NCBI GenBank assembly: GCA_900320025.1
Contig: ONQW01000006.1
Coordinates: forward strand, 1 to 34,059
DNA length: 34,059 nucleotides
Reading direction: 5' to 3'
DNA from: an uncultured Lachnospiraceae bacterium
GTDB taxonomy: Bacteria > Bacillota > Clostridia > Lachnospirales > Lachnospiraceae
The notes below the pieces were generated by a model. The model was not told the DNA's origin and searched no databases. It saw only the letters and a list, made by a program, of their open reading frames with translations. Of the stretch, positions 7,472 through 14,342 are shown one piece after another. Both the position numbers and the translations under genes were made by a program. Within the stretch, counting starts at the first letter, position 1; the number at the start of each line of letters is the position of its first letter.

Positions 7472-8643
7472 AAAAGCTCACGGCGTTTCAGTTCTCCCTC
7501 ATCTGGTTCGGCGCCGGCGTATCCATTGCGGAAATTCTGACCGGGACCTATTTTGCCTCTTTGGGCATGATACGCGGCACCGCTGCGATTCTGCTGGGGC
7601 ATCTCATCGGCTGCGCGCTGATGTATTTTGCAGGGCTGATTGGCGGGCAGACCGGAAAGAGCGCCATGGAGACGGTCAAAATGAGCTTCGGGGCAAAGGG
7701 AGGGCTGTTCTTCGCGGCGCTCAATGTGCTGCAGCTCGTCGGCTGGACCGCGATCATGATCTATGACGGCGCGCTTGCGACCGATGAGATTTTTGCGGCA
7801 GGCCGGTGGATCTGGTGCCTCGTGATCGGCGGCCTGATTGTGCTGTGGATCGTGGTCGGCATCACGAATCTCGGTGTTCTGAACAAGATTTCCATGACAG
7901 CGCTGTTTATTCTGACGATCGTTCTGTCCGTCATCATCTTCACCGGGAAGGGCGCGGCCGGCACGGCAGCTGCCGCGGACGCCATGAGCTTCGGCGCCGC
8001 GGTTGAGCTCGCCGTGGCAATGCCGCTCTCCTGGCTCCCGCTCATCAGCGATTATACGAGAGAAGCGGCGCGGCCCGCGCGTGCGACGCTCGCCAGCGTT
8101 GTGACCTACGGCGCGGTCTCCTGCTGGATGTACTTTATCGGCATGGGCGCCGCTATTTTCACCGGGGAGAGCGACATCGCCAGGGTCATGGTGCGGGCAG
8201 GACTTGGCATCGCGGCGCTGATTATTCTGATTCTCAGCACGGTGACGACCACCTTCCTGGATGCCTGGTCCGCCGGCATCTCGGCGGAGTCGCTGACACC
8301 GCACGTGAAGGGAAGAACGGTCGCCATTGCGGTGACCGTGGTCGGCATCATCGGTGCGGTGTGCTTCCGGATGGACGACATCACCGGCTTCCTCTATCTC
8401 ATCGGATCCGTGTTCGCGCCGATGATCGCGGTGCAGATCGCCGATTATTTTGTCCTTCATCAGGACCGGTCAGACCGCGGCGTGGATGTGCGCGGACTGG
8501 TGCTATGGGCGGTCGGCTTTGCCCTGTACCGGTGGCTGATGACCGTGGATACGCCGGTCGGCAGTACGCTGCCGGACATGGCGGTCACGATGCTGCTGAC
8601 GGTGCTGGTAGGAAAGCTCTGGCCGGGAAAAAAGAACAGATGA
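7468..8643 (+). CDS. cytX: Putative hydroxymethylpyrimidine transporter CytX, NCS1 family
   Basis: A 391-aa protein with about 12 hydrophobic segments. It begins with the CytX/NCS1 signature FSLIWFGAGVSIAEILTGT and contains SWLPLISDYTREA, also characteristic of nucleobase-cation symporters. CytX proteins are repeatedly found with thi genes and TPP riboswitches and are thought to import the pyrimidine moiety HMP. That substrate is inferred from context, not seen in the sequence. Overlap with thiD, which consumes HMP, strengthens the case. The next terminator, at 8749, probably ends the thiamine transcript about 105 bases downstream. Confidence 0.92.
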   Translation: MKKLTAFQFSLIWFGAGVSIAEILTGTYFASLGMIRGTAAILLGHLIGCALMYFAGLIGGQTGKSAMETVKMSFGAKGGLFFAALNVLQLVGWTAIMIYDGALATDEIFAAGRWIWCLVIGGLIVLWIVVGITNLGVLNKISMTALFILTIVLSVIIFTGKGAAGTAAAADAMSFGAAVELAVAMPLSWLPLISDYTREAARPARATLASVVTYGAVSCWMYFIGMGAAIFTGESDIARVMVRAGLGIAALIILILSTVTTTFLDAWSAGISAESLTPHVKGRTVAIAVTVVGIIGAVCFRMDDITGFLYLIGSVFAPMIAVQIADYFVLHQDRSDRGVDVRGLVLWAVGFALYRWLMTVDTPVGSTLPDMAVTMLLTVLVGKLWPGKKNR

Positions 8644-8748
8644 TCTGACGACAGAGTGAGACTTCGCAGTACATGGCAGAGACCAGACTGCCGCTGCAGA
8701 TGTGAAATAAAGCGGCGTTTTATAAAAAGGCTCTATTGCCATGCAACA

Positions 8749-8777
8749 GGGGATTTCCTGCGGGAAATCCCTTTTTT
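8749..8777 (+). terminator. Intrinsic terminator after cytX
   Basis: GGGATTTCC (8750-8758) pairs with GGAAATCCC (8763-8771) around a TGCG tetraloop and is followed by six Ts (8772-8777). It ends the thiamine transcript. The remaining 165 bases before the next gene hold only a weak possible promoter (TTACAT near 8807 and TATATG near 8829). Confidence 0.93.
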
Positions 8778-8942
8778 CGTGCGCGGAGGGGCGTTTTGTA
8801 GTATCCTTACATTTGGCTGTTTCTTCAATATATGGGAGCATTGTTCATCATTCGGAAGAGTTCACGCGGGACAGCCGTGTGACGGATGGCGGGATGACGG
8901 ACAAATACAGAGAGCGCCGCGGCAGCCCGGCATGGAGGAATC

Positions 8943-10589
8943 ATGGCAAAATTTACACTGACCCCGGAGCAGATGATGAAGGGCTGCGACGAGATTGAAA
9001 AGGCCATCAGCGTTTACTATGAGGACAAAAAGGATCGAAACCGCATGCTGGGGATTCTGCTGTCCATCAAGAAGCAGGCGGAGAGCGGAACGCGCATTCT
9101 TGCCGCGGCGGTTCCCGTCGATCAGATCGGAAAGGGAGCGGATGGAAAGCCGGTCCGGGTGCGCGGCTTCAGGCTCAACACTCTGAAGGGAACCAATGAC
9201 AAGCTGTTCGCAGCGATGTTTACCTCGCCGGCAGAGGTCAACAAAGGACGGGAACAGAACATCAACAGTCCGACCGTGCTCATGCCGATTCAGGACTTTC
9301 TGACGATTGTTTCGAAGCGGCCGGAAATCAGCGGCATCATGATCAATGCGTTCGGGGAACATCGGCTCTATCTCAGCCAGCAGGCGGCGCAGGCAATTCT
9401 GAAGGATGAGCAGGCGGACAAGGATCCGGAAATCCAGGCAAAGAGAAAGGCAGCTGCGGAGGAAGCGATGAAGCAGGCAAGAGCCGCGGCAATCCGGAAG
9501 GTGGTGGAGACGCAGGCAAAGCATCGCGGACCGGAAATCGCGGAGAGCACGGTGCTCGGAGCCGTAATCGGAGATGCGCTTGGCGTGCCGGTCGAGTTTT
9601 CCACCCGGGAGGATCGGGCAGCTGATCCGGTGACGGACCTGCGCGGCGACGGCACGCATCACAAGCCGGCCGGCACGTGGTCGGACGACAGCAGTCTCCT
9701 GCTCGCGTCCCTGTGCAGCCTGGCGGAGGGAACGCAGCTTGATTTCACAGACGTGATGGACCGTTTCTTCGCCTGGAGAATGCGGGGCGCCTACACGGCG
9801 GATGACGGAGAGGCTTTCGGCGTGGGCAATACCTGCGATGCGGCGATCATGGCCTACGCGGCGAACAAGCCCGCGCTGCAGTGCGGACTGACCGAAGAGG
9901 ACAGCTGCGGGAACGGATCCCTGATGCGCATCGCCCCTTTCGCGCTGCTGCTTCTGCGTCGCGGACATACGTTTGATGAGGCGGACCGCTACATGATTCA
10001 TCAGGCATCCTCCCTCACCCACGCGCATCCGCGCTGCAAGCTGGCCTGCGAGATCTATGCGGTCACGCTCCGCTCTGCCGTCTTGTCGATGGGATTGAAG
10101 AAAAAGGAAGCAGTGGTGCAGGAGGCGATGAATGATCTTGATCTCTTTTACCGCGGACCCCGCGCCATCGCAGACAGCGCGGACGAGACCGAGGAGGAGA
10201 AGAAGCTCGATGAGGAGGCCATGGAGAATCACCGGTCCTTTGTGAAGGATTATGACGAGGTCCGCGGCGAGTTCAGCACCTTCTCGAGACTCGGCGATAT
10301 CGAGGCGTTCAAGGCCCTTCCGGAGGAGGACATCCGATCCACCGGCTATGTCGTGGATACGCTCGAGGCTGCGCTCTGGTGCTTCCTCAATACGGATAAT
10401 TATAAAGACTGCGTACTGAAAGCGGTGAACCTCGGCGGAGATACCGATACCATCGCCTGCGTGGCGGGCGGTCTCGCCGGCGCCTACTACGGAAAGGAGA
10501 ATATTCCGCAGGAATGGGTGGACGGCGTCGCCAAGAGCGGATGGATCAGAGAAAAAGCGGCTGAGTTTCAGCATAAGTGGCTGGGCTAA
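8943..10589 (+). CDS. SseB-like domain fused to ADP-ribosylglycohydrolase
   Basis: A 548-aa soluble protein in two parts. Residues of about 40-155 (LAAAVPVD, LFAAMFTSPAEVNKG, PIQDFLTIV, GIMINAFGEHRLYLS) resemble the SseB N-terminal domain found in many bacterial proteins of unclear role. An Ala/Lys/Glu-rich helical linker (about 155-195) follows. Then comes an ADP-ribosylglycohydrolase (DraG/ARH) domain with GDALGVPVEF near 208, the metal-site motif GTWSDDSSLLLA near 244, and GGDTDTIACVAGGLAGAYYG near 498. The metal-binding residues expected for removing ADP-ribose from proteins or small molecules appear present. An acidic insert (about 413-440, ADETEEEKKLDEEAMENH) interrupts the hydrolase. 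GGAGG at 8934-8938 precedes the ATG. The gene stands alone, and no ADP-ribosyltransferase is nearby, so its target is unknown. Confidence 0.85.
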   Translation: MAKFTLTPEQMMKGCDEIEKAISVYYEDKKDRNRMLGILLSIKKQAESGTRILAAAVPVDQIGKGADGKPVRVRGFRLNTLKGTNDKLFAAMFTSPAEVNKGREQNINSPTVLMPIQDFLTIVSKRPEISGIMINAFGEHRLYLSQQAAQAILKDEQADKDPEIQAKRKAAAEEAMKQARAAAIRKVVETQAKHRGPEIAESTVLGAVIGDALGVPVEFSTREDRAADPVTDLRGDGTHHKPAGTWSDDSSLLLASLCSLAEGTQLDFTDVMDRFFAWRMRGAYTADDGEAFGVGNTCDAAIMAYAANKPALQCGLTEEDSCGNGSLMRIAPFALLLLRRGHTFDEADRYMIHQASSLTHAHPRCKLACEIYAVTLRSAVLSMGLKKKEAVVQEAMNDLDLFYRGPRAIADSADETEEEKKLDEEAMENHRSFVKDYDEVRGEFSTFSRLGDIEAFKALPEEDIRSTGYVVDTLEAALWCFLNTDNYKDCVLKAVNLGGDTDTIACVAGGLAGAYYGKENIPQEWVDGVAKSGWIREKAAEFQHKWLG

Positions 10590-10623
10590 ATTGATATCAC
10601 CGCAGGATGCGGTGATATCAATT
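10589..10623. repeat. 15-bp perfect palindrome abutting the ADP-ribosylhydrolase stop
   Basis: Arm 10589-10603 pairs exactly with 10609-10623 around AGGAT. It starts on the last base of the stop codon. There is no T-run after it. It may stabilise the mRNA end or act as a weak terminator. Confidence 0.9.
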
Positions 10624-10630
10624 CAGCCAA

Positions 10631-10675
10631 AAGAATGCGGAAACGGAGGCTTTCAGCCTCCATTTCCGCATTCTT
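10631..10675. repeat. 20-bp palindrome with one mismatch
   Basis: AAGAATGCGGAAA (10631-10643) pairs with 10663-10675. After a C/A mismatch, GGAGGCT (10645-10651) pairs with AGCCTCC (10655-10661) around a TTC loop. No T-run follows. It is the second member of the palindrome cluster. Confidence 0.9.
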
Positions 10676-10690
10676 CCGGGCTGTCCAAAC

Positions 10691-10897
10691 GGCATGTTGC
10701 CGGCAGGCGTTTGAATCGGAAACAAGGCACACTGTGCCTGGTAAAGCGTGTCAGATTGCGCGCTGCGCAATCTGACGTTTGAGTCATTCTACAGGCACAT
10801 AGTGCCGGCGTGCGATACCCTGCAAGAATTGCGCATTGCGCAATTCTTGCGTTTGAATCGGAATCAAGGCATGCAATGCCTTGATTCCGATTCAAAC
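10691..10897. repeat. Alternating array of two palindrome types
   Basis: Two unit types alternate. L units start GTTTGA(A/G)TC at 10709, 10777 and 10851 and carry a GGCAC/GTGCC-type hairpin (10725-10739, 10794-10806, and in the third unit a full 22-bp stem, 10851-10872 with 10876-10897). P units between them are ATTGCGC/GCGCAAT palindromes: 12-bp stem at 10750-10776 and 13-bp stem at 10822-10850. Every loop is 3 nt (ACT, GCT, ATA, ATT, GCA). A shorter GGCA-TGT-TGCC hairpin at 10691-10701 precedes the first unit. The first 22 bases of L1 and L3 agree at 20 positions. The array lies between the ADP-ribosylhydrolase gene and the ileS promoter and contains no gene. Confidence 0.93.
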
Positions 10898-10899
10898 CA

Positions 10900-10929
10900 T
10901 TGACTACCCCCCGCGGCGCGTCTTACAAT
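10900..10929 (+). promoter_or_regulatory. Predicted sigma-A promoter of ileS
   Basis: TTGACT (10900-10905) and TACAAT (10924-10929) each match consensus at five of six positions, with an 18-bp spacer. The predicted start near 10936 leaves a leader of about 34 nt, too short for a T-box. The promoter begins 3 bases after the palindrome array ends. Confidence 0.7.
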
Positions 10930-10969
10930 CACAGCGATTACGGTATCCTTAGGAAAAGAGGACGAAGCT

Positions 10970-13900
10970 ATGTATAAGAAAGTCAATCCCGATCTGAATT
11001 TCGTGCAGCGCGAAGAGAATACGGCAAAGTTCTGGTCGGATCATCAGATCTTCGAGAAGAGTGTCAAGGAAAACGAAGGTCATCCGATTTATATGTTTTA
11101 TGACGGCCCGCCGACGGCAAACGGCAAGCCGCATATCGGTCATGTGGAAACCCGTGTCATCAAGGATATGATTCCCCGCTATCATACGATGAAGGGAGAG
11201 CAGGTTCCGAGAAAGGCCGGCTGGGATACGCACGGCCTTCCGGTGGAGCTTGAGGTGCAGAAGGAAATCGGCATCTCGGAGAAGAATCAGAAGGAACAGA
11301 TCATGGCCTATGGTCTGGAGCCTTTCATTGAGAAGTGCAAGGAATCCGTCTGGAAATACAAGGGCATGTGGGAGCAGTTCTCGAAGAAGGTCGGCTTCTG
11401 GGCCGACATGGAGCACCCTTATGTCACATACTATGACGACTATATCGAATCTGAGTGGTGGGCGCTCAAGACGATCTGGGACAAGGGGCTGCTTTACAAG
11501 GGATTCAAGGTAGTGCCGTACTGCCCGCGCTGCGGGACGCCGCTCTCGAGCCATGAGGTGGCACAGGGATACAAGACGATCAAGGACCGCACGGCCATCG
11601 TCCGCTTCAAGGCAAAGGACGAGGACGCCTATTTCCTCGCATGGACGACCACGCCATGGACGCTCCCTTCGAATATCGCGCTCTGCGTCAATCCGGAGGA
11701 TACGTACGTCAGGGTAAAGGCCGCGGATGGCTTCACATACTACATCGCCGAGGCGCTGGCGGACAAGGTGCTCGGTCCGACCGCTGAAAAGAACGTGACG
11801 AACGGCGAGGTGCCGGAAGGCAAGGCCTATGTTGTGCTTGAGACCTTCAAGGGAAAAGACCTCGAGTACAAGGAGTATGAGCCGCTTTACCAGTGCGCGA
11901 AGGACGCCGTGGATGCACAGCACAAGAAGGCTTTCTTCGTCTACTGCGACGACTATGTCACCATGACGGACGGCACCGGTATCGTCCATATCGCACCGGC
12001 CTTTGGTGAGGATGATGCGAGAGTCGGCCGCAAATATGACGCGCCGTTCGTCCAGATGGTGGATGACAAGGGACGGATGAAGCCGGAGACAGGCAAGTTC
12101 GCCGGCATGCGCTGCAAACCGACGCAGAAGGAGATTGAGCAGGAAGGCGCGGTCAGCTGCGATCCGGAGGTGTTGAAGGATCTCGACGAGCGCGGCATTC
12201 TCTTCGCCGCACCGAAGGTCGAGCATGACTATCCGCACTGCTGGCGCTGCGATACCCCGCTGATTTACTACGCCCGCGAGTCCTGGTACATCAAAATGAC
12301 CGCGGTCCGCGACGATCTTGTGCGCAACAACAAGCAGATCAACTGGGTTCCGCCGACCATGGGCGAGAAGCGCTTCGGCAACTGGCTGGAGAATATTCAG
12401 GACTGGGCGCTCTCGAGAGACCGTTTCTGGGGAACTCCTCTTCCGGTCTGGGAATGCCCGGACTGCGGCAAAAAGATCTGCGTCGGCTCAAGAAAAGAGC
12501 TGGCGGAGCTCTCCGGTGATGAAAAGGCACTGACGACAGAGCTGCACCGGCCATTCGTGGATCAGTTCACCATCCCCTGCCCGGACTGCGGCGGTACCAT
12601 GCACCGCGTGCCGGAGGTGATCGACTGCTGGTTTGATTCCGGCGCCTGCCCGTACGCTGAGCTGCACTATCCTTTTGAGAACAAGGAACTCTTCGAGAAG
12701 CAGTTCCCGGCAAGCTTTATTTCCGAAGCGGTGGATCAGACCCGCGGCTGGTTCTATTCCCTTCACGCGGAGGCGACGCTTCTCTTCAACAAGCCGGCCT
12801 TCAAGAATGTCATCGTGATGGGCCTTGTGCTGGATGAGAACGGCAACAAGATGAGCAAGTCCAAGGGCAATGCCGTCGATCCGATGGAGGCCCTGAACAC
12901 CTACGGCGCCGACGCGATCCGCTGGTACTTCTACACGAACAGCGCGCCGTGGCTGCCGAAGAAATTCTCCGGCAAGGCTGTCAAGGAGGGACAGAGCAAG
13001 TTCCTCGGAACGCTATGGAATACCTACGCGTTCTATACGCTGTATGCGGAGATCGATCAGTTCGATCCGACAAAATATTCGCTGGACTACGACAGGCTGT
13101 CCGTCATGGACAAGTGGCTGCTCTCCAAGATGAATTCCATGATCCGGGATACAGACCGGAATCTCGCAGCCTACAGGATCCCGGAGGCGGCCGCTGTTCT
13201 CGAGGATTTTGTCGACGACATGTCAAACTGGTATGTGCGCCGCGGCAGAGAGCGTTTCTGGGCAAAGGGCATGGAGCAGGACAAGATCAATGCCTATGAG
13301 ACGCTGTACACCGCGCTGAAGAACGTCTGCCTGTGCGCCGCGCCGATGATTCCGTTCATGACGGAGGAGATTTATCAGAACATCGTGCGCAGCGTCGAGA
13401 AGGATGCGCCGGAGAGCATTCATCTCTGCCGGTATCCGGTGGCGGATGAGTCGAAGATCGATCCGGAGCTCGAGAAGGATATGGACGAGGTGCTGAAGAT
13501 CGTCGTCCTCGGACGTGCCTGCAGAAACGCCTCGGCGATCAAGAACCGCCAGCCGATCCGCGCCATGTATGTCAAGGCACCGGAGAAGCTTGAGGACTTC
13601 TATCAGGCGATCATCCGGGACGAGCTGAATGTGAAGGAAGTGACGTTCACGGACGATGTCCGGGCGTATACGACCTACACCTTCAAACCGCAGCTCAAGA
13701 CGGTCGGACCAAAATACGGCAGACATCTCGGATTCATCCGGAAAGCCCTCTCTGAGCTGGACGGCAACAAGGCGATGGACGAGCTTGACGCACAGGGCGC
13801 GTTGACACTGCAGGACGGCGATGCGCAGATTTTGCTGGCGAAGGAGGATCTGCTCATCGACATGACTCAGCAGCCGGGTTTTGTCGCGCAGGAGGACGGT

Positions 13901-14197
13901 GCGGTCACGGTTGTGCTGGATACGAACCTGACGCCGGAGCTGATCGAGGAAGGTTATGTCTATGAGCTGATCTCCAAGATTCAGACCATGCGCAAGGATT
14001 CCGGCTTCGAGGTGATGGATCACATCCATGTATCGCTCACCGGGAATGACAAGCTGTCCGACATTGCGGAGAAGAATGCGGAAATGATCACGACGAAGGT
14101 GCTGGCGGACGGGATCGGCCGGAACGAGGCACTGGAGCATGAGAAGGAATGGGATATCAACGGCGAGAAGGTGACCATCGGCGTGCAGAAGATCTGA
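10970..14197 (+). CDS. ileS: Isoleucyl-tRNA synthetase
   Basis: Charges tRNA-Ile in the cytoplasm. It is a class I synthetase of 1075 aa, full length for the long form. The HIGH motif lies at residues 55-58 in PPTANGKPHIGHV and KMSKS at 627-631. The editing domain lies between them, with TTTPWTLPSNIA and DGTGIVHIAPAFGEDD. The C-terminal anticodon-binding region includes MSNWYVRRGRERFW. Cysteine pairs (YCPRCGTPLS, CWRCDTP, CPDCGKKI, CPDCGG) suggest zinc sites within the body. An AGAGG-type site precedes the ATG at 10970. Unlike many Firmicute ileS genes it has no T-box leader. The stop codon falls inside a 25-bp tandem repeat. Confidence 0.98.
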   Translation: MYKKVNPDLNFVQREENTAKFWSDHQIFEKSVKENEGHPIYMFYDGPPTANGKPHIGHVETRVIKDMIPRYHTMKGEQVPRKAGWDTHGLPVELEVQKEIGISEKNQKEQIMAYGLEPFIEKCKESVWKYKGMWEQFSKKVGFWADMEHPYVTYYDDYIESEWWALKTIWDKGLLYKGFKVVPYCPRCGTPLSSHEVAQGYKTIKDRTAIVRFKAKDEDAYFLAWTTTPWTLPSNIALCVNPEDTYVRVKAADGFTYYIAEALADKVLGPTAEKNVTNGEVPEGKAYVVLETFKGKDLEYKEYEPLYQCAKDAVDAQHKKAFFVYCDDYVTMTDGTGIVHIAPAFGEDDARVGRKYDAPFVQMVDDKGRMKPETGKFAGMRCKPTQKEIEQEGAVSCDPEVLKDLDERGILFAAPKVEHDYPHCWRCDTPLIYYARESWYIKMTAVRDDLVRNNKQINWVPPTMGEKRFGNWLENIQDWALSRDRFWGTPLPVWECPDCGKKICVGSRKELAELSGDEKALTTELHRPFVDQFTIPCPDCGGTMHRVPEVIDCWFDSGACPYAELHYPFENKELFEKQFPASFISEAVDQTRGWFYSLHAEATLLFNKPAFKNVIVMGLVLDENGNKMSKSKGNAVDPMEALNTYGADAIRWYFYTNSAPWLPKKFSGKAVKEGQSKFLGTLWNTYAFYTLYAEIDQFDPTKYSLDYDRLSVMDKWLLSKMNSMIRDTDRNLAAYRIPEAAAVLEDFVDDMSNWYVRRGRERFWAKGMEQDKINAYETLYTALKNVCLCAAPMIPFMTEEIYQNIVRSVEKDAPESIHLCRYPVADESKIDPELEKDMDEVLKIVVLGRACRNASAIKNRQPIRAMYVKAPEKLEDFYQAIIRDELNVKEVTFTDDVRAYTTYTFKPQLKTVGPKYGRHLGFIRKALSELDGNKAMDELDAQGALTLQDGDAQILLAKEDLLIDMTQQPGFVAQEDGAVTVVLDTNLTPELIEEGYVYELISKIQTMRKDSGFEVMDHIHVSLTGNDKLSDIAEKNAEMITTKVLADGIGRNEALEHEKEWDINGEKVTIGVQKI

Positions 14198-14261
14198 TTG
14201 TCGGGGCGCATAGAGAATCTGGCTGCCGCGGCGAATAGAAGATCTGATTGCCGCGGCGCAT
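14187..14261. repeat. Three-copy 25-bp tandem repeat starting inside ileS
   Basis: Units 14187-14211, 14212-14236 and 14237-14261 are equal in length. Units 1 and 3 begin AGAAGATCTGATTG and differ at only two positions, and unit 2 is more diverged. The first unit includes the last codons and stop of ileS, so the noncoding gap appears to have grown by copying the gene end. Confidence 0.92.
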
Positions 14262-14300
14262 GTGCCGAATGACGTTGATCGAATATCGAACCCGGCGGGG

Positions 14301-14331
14301 TTCTCCCGCGGATGCCGTACAGAACGCGGCA
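14301..14331 (+). repeat. Dispersed intergenic element, copy C
   Basis: This 31-bp stretch begins TTCTCCCGC and ends AGAACGCGGCA. It matches the minus-strand reading of copy A at about 28 of 31 positions. It lies directly before the glgP ribosome site. Confidence 0.7.
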
Positions 14332-14342
14332 CGGAGGTGACT

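Noticed and set aside
8862..10574. 570-aa open frame antisense to the SseB/ADP-ribosylhydrolase gene
   Set aside because: The composition is typical of antisense shadows, and the plus-strand gene has clear domain motifs.
10691..10897. CRISPR array or integron attC sites in the palindrome cluster
   Set aside because: There is no constant direct repeat separated by equal unique spacers. The GTTTGAA ends do not fit the attC core GTTRRRY/RYYYAAC, and no integrase is nearby.
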